Below are positions 10,151 through 19,005 of a stretch of 64,000 bases of DNA, piece by piece. Below the pieces are notes generated by a model, which had not been told where the DNA came from, ran no database searches, and saw nothing but the letters and a program-made list of their open reading frames with translations. The stretch's first letter is position 1. Each line of letters opens with the position of its first letter. The position numbers and the translations under genes are program-made. Location of the stretch: assembly GCF_905475465.1 (NCBI RefSeq), contig NC_062235.1:10001-74000 (forward strand). The letters are read 5' to 3'. Origin of the DNA: Pieris napi. Taxonomy: Eukaryota; Arthropoda; Insecta; Lepidoptera; Pieridae.

Positions 10151-10211
10151 AGGTGCGACGGCTCAAACGACTCCACTCAAAGAGGGGAGTCTTTTTATAG
10201 CTACCGCACCT
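10151..10211 (+). other. Nested RNA hairpin I in leader of copy B
   Basis: Same outer stem AGGTGCG/CGCACCT and inner GACTCC/GGAGTC hairpin as 2332-2392 in copy A, conserved although surrounding CA tracts differ in length. Confidence 0.68.
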
Positions 10212-10273
10212 AACTACACACACACACAAGTGACTTACACACACACACACACACACAAAACACCATAAACACT

Positions 10274-10334
10274 AAGTGTGACGGCTCATTTGACTCCACT
10301 CAAAGAGGGGAGTCACCTGACAACCACCACACTT
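10274..10334 (+). other. Nested RNA hairpin II in leader of copy B
   Basis: Outer stem AAGTGTG/CACACTT with the same inner hairpin. A 3-bp insertion relative to copy A (CAACCACCAC) falls in the unpaired segment and leaves the stem intact. Confidence 0.68.
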
Positions 10335-10446
10335 ATACACACACACACACATTGTCGACTAGGGCGGACGGTCCAACGCGCGTATTTATTTATTTCTAAA
10401 TTATACCAGCCCTTCCCGAGGACCTGAAACATATAGTTTTATTGAC

Positions 10447-10796
10447 TGCCTTTTCCCTTTTGGGAAAAGACACTAGTTTTAAGTTAGACAAGAAAGTAGG
10501 CTAAGTTTTAATTGACGGTTACTACCCTATTGGGAGTAGACCCTAAAATAAGTTTTACTGTGTATTTAAATTGTATATAAATAATATTTACTGACACGGC
10601 TACTACCCTATTGGGAGTAGACCCTAGAATAAGTTTTACTGTATATTTTAAAAATTGTATAATAATAATATTATATTGACACGGCTACTACCCTATTGGG
10701 AGTAGACCCTAAAATAAGCTTTATTGGATATTTAAATTATTGTATTTAAATAATATACTATTGACACGGCTACCACCCTATTGGGGGTAGACCTTA
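10447..10796 (+). repeat. Tandem hairpin repeat array in leader of copy B
   Basis: A founder hairpin (CTTTTCCC/GGGAAAAG) plus four units, against six in copy A. The first unit and the compensatory last unit (CTACC...GGTAG) are both retained, so the length difference lies in the interior of the array. This is expected from replication slippage, template switching or unequal recombination. Confidence 0.82.
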
Positions 10797-10857
10797 GACT
10801 AAGTACTCAAATTGAACGATCTTTAAGTTTTACTATTGACTATTCCTAATAGGCAAA

Positions 10858-12234
10858 ATGCTGGGTCTACGTACTCCACCTAAAAGTCAGACATCGGCGC
10901 CTGCCATCAGGCGCAGCATCGATAAGTGGGAGGAGGCCTCCAGCCAGGCCCCAAAGATGGCAAAAGAGGCTTCCCTGACTGGAGCGGGTGGAGGAGGTAA
11001 GTCTCCTGCTCCCGCTCAGGCCAGGGAAAAAGAAGCCAAAAACTGTTATCTAAAGGCAATGGCGCACCTGGCGGAGTCCAGGAACATAAAAACGGACATT
11101 AAAACAGGGGTACAGTCAGCTGTAAAGCGGCTGTACCAGATAGTCAAAGAGGCCGAAGAGGAGATACAGAAGAACCCACAACAACAAACAGCGAAACAGG
11201 AAAATGACCCAAAAATAGATTTAAACGAAAAGCTACACAAACAAATAGAAAGAATGGAATTGGAGAACAAGAAATTGGAAAAATTTAGAAAAAATATAGA
11301 GGATCTGGCAAAACAGAAAAATGAAAGGATCCTGACCGAGATTAGGAAAGAGTTGGAGGAAAAAGAAAAGAGAGAAATAGAAAGGCATAACATCTGGGAA
11401 GGGAAAATGAGGTCGTATGCAGAAGCGACGAAGGAAAATCTCGGTCAGGGCCAAAACCGAAAAGAAGGCCCGGGAGGACAGAAACCAACGCTGCACTCTG
11501 TCGTTGTGGCGCCTAAGAGTGCGACAGACACGGCAGAGGACACGATGCAGAACATCCGGCATCTGTTAAATGCTAAGGAAGAAGGCTGGCAGGTAGCAAA
11601 AATAAGAAGAGCCAGGGACGGAAAGGTCGTAGTGGGATGCAGGACGGAGGAGGAAAGGAATAAAATCAAAGAAAAATTAGGGGAAGAAATGATGGTGAAG
11701 GACACCTTAAATAAAAACCCATTAATCAAAATTAAAAATCTCCTGTCCTGCAACACGACAGAAGACATTACCCGGGCCATCAAAAACCAAAACAGAAATG
11801 TGACTGCACACCTGGAGGAACGGGACCTAGATATAAAAGAAAAGTACAGGAGGAAGGCAAGGAACCCTCTGGAGAGCCACGTGGTCCTACAGGTCACGCC
11901 TAAACTCTGGCAAGCTCTAACATTGGCTGGCAGGATACACGTGGACCTGCAGAGGGTTTGGGTAGAGGACCAATCCCCTCTGGTCCAATGTACTATGTGT
12001 CTGGGGTACGGACATACCCGAAGACATTGTAAAAAGGAGACCGAGGTGTGCAGCCACTGTGGAGGAGCCCATATGAGGGCGGATTGCCAGATCCACAAGG
12101 ATGGAAAGCCTCCCAGCTGCATAAACTGCAAAGACACTAAGGGAAGAAACGCGGAGCACGGAGCCTTCAGCCAGAGCTGTCCAACCCGGCAGGGGTGGGA
12201 CAAGGCGGCGAGGCTAAGCTACGCGTATTGTTAA
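10858..12234 (+). CDS. ORF1 gag-like zinc-knuckle protein, copy B (458 aa)
   Basis: Same length as the copy A protein, with scattered substitutions. All three C-terminal Cys/His knuckles are intact (CTMCLGYGHTRRHC, CSHCGGAHMRADC, and CINC...H...C). The central Lys/Glu-rich helical region is kept, which argues against simple decay. The role is the same: RNA binding and particle assembly. The start is the ATG immediately after the hairpin array. The stop TAA (12232-12234) overlaps the ORF2 open frame exactly as in copy A. Confidence 0.95.
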   Translation: MLGLRTPPKSQTSAPAIRRSIDKWEEASSQAPKMAKEASLTGAGGGGKSPAPAQAREKEAKNCYLKAMAHLAESRNIKTDIKTGVQSAVKRLYQIVKEAEEEIQKNPQQQTAKQENDPKIDLNEKLHKQIERMELENKKLEKFRKNIEDLAKQKNERILTEIRKELEEKEKREIERHNIWEGKMRSYAEATKENLGQGQNRKEGPGGQKPTLHSVVVAPKSATDTAEDTMQNIRHLLNAKEEGWQVAKIRRARDGKVVVGCRTEEERNKIKEKLGEEMMVKDTLNKNPLIKIKNLLSCNTTEDITRAIKNQNRNVTAHLEERDLDIKEKYRRKARNPLESHVVLQVTPKLWQALTLAGRIHVDLQRVWVEDQSPLVQCTMCLGYGHTRRHCKKETEVCSHCGGAHMRADCQIHKDGKPPSCINCKDTKGRNAEHGAFSQSCPTRQGWDKAARLSYAYC

Positions 12235-15200
12235 AAAAGCCGAGGGCACCAACAATATTACCGGCTTTCTCCTGGCACAAGCGAACCTTAGAAAAAAGAG
12301 AATCGCGATCCAGGAGTTTATAAAAGAAGCGGGCGGTAGAAACGTGAAAATAGCACTACTCCAGGAACCGTACATAGGGGCCAGTAAACAGATGGCAGAA
12401 AGCCCTATGTACAGAGTAGTGCAGTGCGTACCCACTGGAGAGAAACCGGTGAAGGCGGCGATACTTGTTTTCGACGAACACATTGAAGTCTTTCAAGACA
12501 AGTCACTTATCACGGAAAACATAGTGGCTGCCGTCCTGAGAACGGACCAGTGGGAAATAGGGGTAATATCAGTGTACTTCGAAGGCGATGAACCCATCGA
12601 ACCATACCTCGAACAACTAGGAAGCGTCACGAAAAAACTTAAAACCAAGATGGTACTAATTGGAGGGGACGTGAACGCATGGAGTGAATGGTGGGGGAGC
12701 CGAAACGAAGACACACGAGGAAAGGAATTACGAGGGTTCCTTGACGAAGAAGGGCTGAGCATCCTAAATTGTGGCAACACACCCACCTTCGACACCGTAA
12801 GAGGGGGCCGTAGATACACGAGTGCAGTGGACATCACAGTATGCACAACGGCCCTCCTCAGTAAGGTAACGAGATGGTGGGTTGATACTTCCATCACTAG
12901 CTCTGACCACAACACAATTTTTATGACTACAGCCCTTCAAAAACCCCAAACGCACAACCTACCGAAGACAACCCGCAAATTCAATACGAAAAACGCAGAC
13001 TGGGAGGAATTTAGAGACAAGATAAACATGCAATTGACACATCTAGGACTGGACATAGAAACAATAAAAGGACAGGACACAAAGGCCGGGGTCAATAACA
13101 TAGTAAAGGATTACACGAAATTAATAATAAAAGCCGCTGAGAAACATATCCCCAAAGTAAAACAAAGGAAGAAAAGCTTCGATCCACCCTGGTGGAACAA
13201 GGAAATAGAGGCCCTAAAAAAGGATATGACAAGAAAAAAGAAAAGGATCTCATACGCAGCTCCCAGGAGGAGAGAGTGCGTAGTAAACGCCTACCTGGAG
13301 GCAAAAAAGACCTATGAAGAAGAGATCGAAAGGGCTCAAAAGGAAGGGTGGAAAAAACTCTGTACGAAGCAAGAAGGGGAAAGCTTATGGGACAGGATAT
13401 ATAAAATAATAAGAAAGGCGGAAGGGATCAGGGAAGACACCACGCTAATAGAGAAGGGCATTTCGTTGAACTCCGAAGAATCGGTGCAGCTGCTGGCACG
13501 GAAATTCTTCCCGCCTGATAATTGCGAGATGGATGATGACATCCATCGAAAAATGAGGAAAACGGTAGAGGAAATGACCAGCAGCTTGCAGGGAAGTAGC
13601 GCTGATGAAGTGCCAATCACAATGGCGGAGCTCATCAGCACTGCTAGAAGCTTCAACCCGAGGAAGGCCCCGGGGGCCGACGGACTCACTGCGGATATCT
13701 GCTGCGCAGCTATCACGGCGAACCCGGAGGTTCCCTTGGCCATCTTCAATAAATGCCTCGAAGTGGGATGCTTCCCTGATCTATGGAAGGAATGCACAAT
13801 AGTGGTACTGAGGAAGCCAGGAAAGGAGGATTACGCGGCCGCCAAATCCTACCGTCCAATAGGCCTCTTGCCAGTCATGGGGAAGATACTAGAAAAGGTA
13901 ATCATCAACAGGATCAGACACAGCCTACTCCCCAGGATGAGCAGGAGGCAGTATGGATTCATGCCAGGAAAGAGCACGGAGGATGCCCTCTACGATATCT
14001 TGACAAAAGCGAGGAGCCACATTAAAAACAAGGAAATAGTGCTGATGGTGTCGCTAGATATCGAGGGGGCTTTCGACAACGCATGGTGGCCAGCGATCAA
14101 GTACCAACTAGCAAAGAAAGACTGTCCCAAGCAACTAAGGCTGGTAGTGGAAGACTACTTTAAAGGCAGGAAGGTGGTGGTCCGCTACGCAAACAGAGAG
14201 CATATGAGGCGACCTGAAAAGGGATGCATTCAGGGCTCGATTAGTGGCCCCACCTTCTGGAACATCTTGCTCGACCCACTACTGGTCGAACTAGAAGAGG
14301 ATGGGACATATGCACAAGCTTTCGCAGACGATGTTGTGCTGATGTTCAGCGGAATGGACACGCACTCCATCGAAAACCGAGCAAACGTTGCCCTCGAGTA
14401 TGTGAGGAAGTGGGGTATCGAGAACAAGCTCAACTTCGCGCCACAAAAAACCAAAGCGATGGTCCTGACGCGAAGGTTGAAGTTCGATACCCCAAGAATA
14501 AGAATGAATGGACAGGAAATAGCATTAGAAAAGGAAATTAAATTACTGGGGTTGACTATAGATGAAGGGCTAACGTTTAACAAGCATGTGCAAAATGTCA
14601 CGAGAAAGGCGGCTGACATACACAAAAAAGTAGCTAGAATGGCGAAGCTGGAATGGGGAATGACGGGAGACATGGTTCACCAGGTATACCAAGCCGTCAT
14701 AGAGCCGATAGTAACATACGCGTCGGCAGCCTGGGCACCGACAGTTAAGAAACTGTGCACAAGGAAGAAACTGGAGACGGTGCAGAGGGCTTTCGCACAA
14801 AAAATAGCGAAGACGTACAGGACGGCATCGCTAAATTCCGCGACGCTATTGGCGGGGATACTGCCCCTCGACCTCAGGGTGAAAGAAGCCGCCGCGATGT
14901 TTGAGGCCAGAAGGGGGTCGTCTCCGTTCATACGCGAAGGAGACCGGATTGAGCGAGCCGTACCTGCGTTAGAACAACCCCATCCCGCGGAAAAACCGGA
15001 TATTAGCTTCGCCATCACCAATGACCCTGGCCAAATAGAAAATGACAATAAAACGGCAATCTACACAGACGGTAGTAAGACGGAGAAAGGAGTAGGTGCC
15101 GCCTGGTCCAAATGGGAGAGTGGAAGTGAAAAGAAATGGAAGAAGATAAAGATGGCCCCTTACTGCACCGTATACCAAGCAGAGCTGGCAGCTCTCGTTG

Positions 15201-15955
15201 GTGCAGTAAGGGAGGCGATGACAGTGGATACTGACGTGAATATCTGCAGCGACTCGCGGTCTTCGCTCGAGGCGATTGCGGGCGGGCGCTCTCGAAACCC
15301 CCGAGTAGTCGAGATCCGCAGACACCTGGTGGAGAGCCGAAAAAAGGGCCAAAATATAAGACTCCACTGGGTGAAAGCGCACGTCGGCACGGAGGGGAAT
15401 GAGAGGGCGGACGAACTTGCGAGAGCCGCTGCGGAGACCTCGAAGGTCAGAGCAGCCCACGTAGAGTACCCACTGTCATACATTAGAAAAGAAGTGAGAA
15501 GGAAAACGATCGAGGAATGGGACCGGCGGTACAAGGAAGGGATAACAGGGGGAATAACAAAACTGTTCCTAAAGAACGTAGCAGTTGCGCAGAAGCAAAT
15601 AAGAGAGAGTAGATTCAGTCCTGAGATGGCACAGGTCCTCACAGGCCATGGGCCCTTTGCCGAGTACCTGTGCCGTTTCAGGCTGAAAGAAAAACCGGAC
15701 TGCGAATGTGAGAGTGGGGTGGAACAATCCATCCCACACCTACTTTTGGAGTGCCCCATTTTTGCCTCCTCCAGATGCGACCTGGAACAGATGACAGGCA
15801 TGTCGCTTAGTCTTCAGGGACTGCCCGACATGCTAGTCTGTAACAGATCGCACCTGGAGGATTTTTGCCAAAAAATTACCAAAAGAACAGCTAAGTTCAA
15901 TAAGAGTAAGGCCGGGGCGGGGACCGCGAGGCGGCCGGCGCCCACTTGCCAATGA
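12218..15955 (+). CDS. ORF2 endonuclease-reverse transcriptase-RNase H, copy B
   Basis: Same domains and length as copy A: APE endonuclease with GGDVNAWSEWW and SSDHNT; reverse transcriptase with AFADDVV; RNase H with YTDGSKTEKG and KAHVGTEGNERADELA; C-terminal CCHC. The open frame starts after an in-frame TAA at 12215-12217 and again contains no ATG before the conserved endonuclease start. Most of the protein is nearly identical to copy A, but a block around 12960-13330 and short stretches near 15000-15130 and 15570-15620 are clearly more diverged. This looks like a mosaic of two subfamilies. No frameshift or stop was found. Confidence 0.93.
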   Translation, partial: ATRIVKKAEGTNNITGFLLAQANLRKKRIAIQEFIKEAGGRNVKIALLQEPYIGASKQMAESPMYRVVQCVPTGEKPVKAAILVFDEHIEVFQDKSLITENIVAAVLRTDQWEIGVISVYFEGDEPIEPYLEQLGSVTKKLKTKMVLIGGDVNAWSEWWGSRNEDTRGKELRGFLDEEGLSILNCGNTPTFDTVRGGRRYTSAVDITVCTTALLSKVTRWWVDTSITSSDHNTIFMTTALQKPQTHNLPKTTRKFNTKNADWEEFRDKINMQLTHLGLDIETIKGQDTKAGVNNIVKDYTKLIIKAAEKHIPKVKQRKKSFDPPWWNKEIEALKKDMTRKKKRISYAAPRRRECVVNAYLEAKKTYEEEIERAQKEGWKKLCTKQEGESLWDRIYKIIRKAEGIREDTTLIEKGISLNSEESVQLLARKFFPPDNCEMDDDIHRKMRKTVEEMTSSLQGSSADEVPITMAELISTARSFNPRKAPGADGLTADICCAAITANPEVPLAIFNKCLEVGCFPDLWKECTIVVLRKPGKEDYAAAKSYRPIGLLPVMGKILEKVIINRIRHSLLPRMSRRQYGFMPGKSTEDALYDILTKARSHIKNKEIVLMVSLDIEGAFDNAWWPAIKYQLAKKDCPKQLRLVVEDYFKGRKVVVRYANREHMRRPEKGCIQGSISGPTFWNILLDPLLVELEEDGTYAQAFADDVVLMFSGMDTHSIENRANVALEYVRKWGIENKLNFAPQKTKAMVLTRRLKFDTPRIRMNGQEIALEKEIKLLGLTIDEGLTFNKHVQNVTRKAADIHKKVARMAKLEWGMTGDMVHQVYQAVIEPIVTYASAAWAPTVKKLCTRKKLETVQRAFAQKIAKTYRTASLNSATLLAGILPLDLRVKEAAAMFEARRGSSPFIREGDRIERAVPALEQPHPAEKPDISFAITNDPGQIENDNKTAIYTDGSKTEKGVGAAWSKWESGSEKKWKKIKMAPYCTVYQAELAALVGAVREAMTVDTDVNICSDSRSSLEAIAGGRSRNPRVVEIRRHLVESRKKGQNIRLHWVKAHVGTEGNERADELARAAAETSKVRAAHVEYPLSYIRKEVRRKTIEEWDRRYKEGITGGITKLFLKNVAVAQKQIRESRFSPEMAQVLTGHGPFAEYLCRFRLKEKPDCECESGVEQSIPHLLLECPIFASSRCDLEQMTGMSLSLQGLPDMLVCNRSHLEDFCQKITKRTAKFNKSKAGAGTARRPAPTCQ

Positions 15956-16305
15956 GTATTATAAGAATACTCACGGAAAAGTAAAAGCCGCCCGCGTCGC
16001 GGGCCCCGTCTCTGGATAGGAATGTGTTGAAAATAATTAATGTAAGGATATAGATAAAAGTAGGAAAATAAGAGACTGACTGTGATATAAATGTAAAGAT
16101 AAATAGATAGAGTAAAGAAAAAGATAAAAATAGGATAATAAAAAATGAAACTGAAACTGTGATACTGATATGTGTAAAACCCTAATAAAAAATAAAGCTG
16201 TGTTGTCAATTATTTCGAGGAAGGATATGAGAAAAGATGGATGATTAGCTTAGACAACGACCCTGTGCGATAAAGTAGCCGGGGAAGGTAGGCCTATTAG
16301 GTGTA

Positions 16306-16346
<41 letters not shown>
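15956..16346 (+). other. 3' UTR and poly(A) tail of copy B
   Basis: Stop-overlapping hairpin TGAGTATT/AATACTCA, GC-rich hairpin, poly(A) signals and a 39-nt poly(A), as in copy A. A few small indels occur before the tail. The conserved segment just before the tail (AGTAGCCGGGGAAGGTAGGC) is unchanged. Confidence 0.8.
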
Positions 16347-16349
<3 letters not shown>

Positions 16350-16873
16350 AACCTAACCTAACCTAACCTAACCTAACCTAACCTAACCTAACCTAACCTA
16401 ACCTAACCTAACCTAACCTAACCTAACCTAACCTAACCTAACCTAACCTAACCTAACCTAACCTAACCTAACCTAACCTAACCTAACCTAACCTAACCTA
16501 ACCTAACCTAACCTAACCTAACCTGACCTAACCTAACCTAACCTAACCTAACCTAACCTAACCTAACCTAACCTAACCTAACCTAACCTAACCTAACCTA
16601 ACCTAACCTAACCTAACCTAACCTAACCTAACCTAACCTAACCTAACCTAACCTAACCTAACCTAACCTAACCTAACCTAACCTAACCTAACCTAACCTA
16701 ACCTAACCTAACCTAACCTAACCTAACCTAACCTAACCTAACCTAACCTAACCTAACCTAACCTAACCTAACCTAACCTAACCTAACCTAACCTAACCTA
16801 ACCTAACCTAACCTAACCTAACCTAACCTAACCTAACCTAACCTAACCTAACCTAACCTAACCTAACCTAACC
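16347..16873. repeat. Innermost (CCTAA)n block at telomere-subtelomere boundary
   Basis: About 527 bp of CCTAA pentamers with a single visible variant unit, CCTGA, near 16525. It stops abruptly at ...CCTAACC|GTCGAAG, where unique AT-rich DNA begins. Confidence 0.97.
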
Positions 16874-17450
16874 GTCGAAGACGTAATTTACATTCCTATT
16901 CTTCTAAAGTCGTATTGTCCATGTAACAATATCGCGTTTTATTGTACATCTAGCGCCATCTATTATTCTAGATCAAACAACACATTACAGGAATCTTTTA
17001 AAATTTCATCAAACATATCTATTAATATCTTGGTGTTCTTTAAGGTATATAATTATAGTTTTATAAATTGTGTAACTTAAAAATATAAATTTATATATAT
17101 ACATGTAAAGAAACTGGTATGTTTCTTTGTTATGTACTAGATGGCGCCATCAGCCATCGCGCCGAAACAGTTTGGAGTTTGACAAGTGAAATGTCATCGT
17201 TATTAAATTCAGAATTGTTTGATTTTGAAATTGTTGTAAAAAGGAATTGATAATTGTAATAATAAACTATTAATGTCGTTTCCTTGTTTTCAGATAGTGT
17301 AGTGTTATTTAGGTTTAGAGTAATGTAATTAGTATAGAGTGTTGATAATAAAATAAATATCCTTGTTTTCAGAGAAACACAATTGTTTATTTGAATCAAT
17401 TCCATATAAAAAGATATATAATCTTATATACATATAATATACACAAAAAA
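16874..17450. other. Proximal subtelomeric AT-rich spacer
   Basis: No supportable gene. It contains short transposon-like phrases (ATGGCGCCATCAGCCAT near 17142) and AT-rich tracts. An open minus frame of 91 codons at 17130-17405 lacks any domain-like composition. Confidence 0.6.
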
Positions 17451-17454
17451 AAAA

Positions 17455-18182
17455 TCCATTCGCTAGTCAATGAGTAAATGCCGTTTATATGCAGCCTGTT
17501 TGACGGCTCATATTTCAGTCAATTTACGTAGAATTTTAGAGTGTTCTAAATTCAAATCTTTTTGTTGTACACCGTTTTGCAATGAAAACAAAGTCAAAAT
17601 CCATTCGGTAATTTTCAAGTTAATGCCGATAATATACAACCTCTTGAACAGCTTATATTTCAGTCAATTTAAGTGAAACTATGATAAATTATATATTGAA
17701 ACGTTTTTTATGAATAACACTACCCTTTGGTGAAAACAGAATTAAAATCCATTCGCTAGTTTATGAGTAAATGTCGTTTATATGCAGCCTCTTTGACGGC
17801 TCATATTTCAGTCAATTTACGTAGAATGAATACGATAAAGAATTAGAAATTTAAACCTTCCCTATAAATCAGACTACCTTTTGGTGAAAATAGTGTCAAA
17901 ATTCATTTGGTAGTTTTTGAGTAAAAAATGCCGTTTATATGCGAATGGATTTTGATAGAGTTTGCATAAAAAGTAGTGTTATTCATAGGGAAGGTTTGAA
18001 TTTATAAATTTTTAAAATTATAAATTCAAACCTTCCCTATTCGCCAAAGCATTGTGTGATTTAGAAGGAACGTTTCAATATATAATTCTTTGTGGTTTTA
18101 CGTAAATTGACTGGTCTTTTTGCATATAGAAACGGCTTTTACTCAAAAACTACCGAATAAATTTTGACATAAGATTAACCAA
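17455..18182. repeat. Direct and inverted repeat cluster next to telomere
   Basis: A module of roughly 90-130 bp beginning AAAATCCATTCG and continuing GAGTAAATGCCGTTTATATG then ACGGCTCATATTTCAGTC recurs with divergence near 17455, 17595, 17745 and 17895. It appears once inverted at about 18095-18170. At the centre lies a perfect 23-bp inverted repeat (17985-18007 with 18018-18040, 10-bp spacer). Probably a decayed fold-back or nested MITE cluster; the family is not recognised. Confidence 0.75.
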
Positions 18183-18600
18183 AAAATAATAATTTTAAAG
18201 CACACATTTAAAAGTTACAAAACAAAGTACATAGCTTCGTTGGCGACCATGATACGGTATTGCTTATCAGTTGCTTATCATGCATATCATGTTTCATCAT
18301 TCATGTATCTATACTTAGATATAGTTTGGGATTTTCAGATTCAAAATTTAAAGGTAAAAAAAAGGGTTTTTTGAACCAAAAAACAAATTTTATTAGAGTG
18401 TTTTGTGGAACTGGACTGGATGTTTTTGATTGTGGAAGCGTGGTTTTTATCTATATACATAAGAAGAAAGACAGAAAAAACATTTATTTGTTTAAAGAGC
18501 ACATAATATATAAAACATATATTTCTATATTTTGTTTCTTTCGTCATAAAAGCTTAACACGAGACGGTAACGTCGCGTGCTAAATTTGTCAAAGAAAAGA
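18183..18600. other. AT-rich intergenic stretch
   Basis: No supportable gene or known repeat. The 107-codon plus-strand open frame here is low-complexity and overlaps an equally long minus frame. Confidence 0.5.
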
Positions 18601-18619
18601 ACTATGTATTGTTTATAGT

Positions 18620-18850
18620 TATCTTTATATATATATTTCTTCTGTGAGTGTGTATGTCACTGAACTTCTCTCAAACGACTGGACCGATTTTGATGAATTT
18701 TTTTGTGTGTGTTCAAGGGGATCTGGGAATGGTTTAGATTCATAAATCAGCCCGGCAGATGGCGCTGCAGTCGGTACTTCATACTTTGTTAAATATCCTA
18801 ATCGCTTGAAATAGGTATAATGCAAGACAAAGTCTGTGAGGTCCGCTAGT
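18620..18850. mobile_element. Degenerate dispersed repeat with Helitron-like 3' end
   Basis: Contains phrases I recognise from abundant lepidopteran repeats (ACGACTGGACCGATTTTGAT; GGGATCTGGGAATGG; CAGATGGCGCTGCAG) and ends GTCCGCTAG|T, consistent with a CTRR Helitron terminus. The 5' boundary is not clear and no Rep/helicase coding remains. Confidence 0.45.
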
Positions 18851-19005
18851 ACTTTATATGAGTTGTTTTTTGTACAAAGAAATAAAAATTGTAAACAAAT
18901 GACTTGTCACTTTACATTTTTAAAATCCTTTTAATATTGTTTAACGCTAAGAATTTATCAAGGAAACAACAACCTATATTTCAGATTGTATATTAAAACC
19001 ATAAT

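Larger units (their letters stand above)
9103..10857 (+). promoter_or_regulatory. 5' leader of copy B
   Basis: Homologous to 1283-3197 of copy A apart from small indels. It keeps the CCACGTG/CACGTGG inverted repeat (9627-9641), both nested hairpins (10151-10211 and 10274-10334) and a hairpin array. No coding region is convincing in it. Confidence 0.7.
9103..16346 (+). mobile_element. TRAS-like telomeric non-LTR retrotransposon, copy B (5'-truncated)
   Basis: Second copy in the same orientation as copy A. Its first bases (TCTAACAAAAAGTG) align with 1283 of copy A, so about 150 bp of the 5' end are missing. The junction CC|TCTAAC resembles the target CCTAAC, suggesting microhomology at 5'-end joining. 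Everything downstream is present: leader, ORF1, ORF2, 3' UTR and a 39-nt poly(A) (16308-16346). The leader hairpin array has four units rather than six. If the first 150 bp hold the promoter, the copy may be silent despite intact ORFs. Confidence 0.93.

Noticed and set aside
17130..17405. 91-codon minus frame next to the telomere
   Set aside because: AT-biased residues (Asn, Ile, Thr, Tyr), no splice partners or motif.
17455..18182. CRISPR-like array
   Set aside because: Repeats are diverged and unequally spaced, in a eukaryotic subtelomere, without cas genes.
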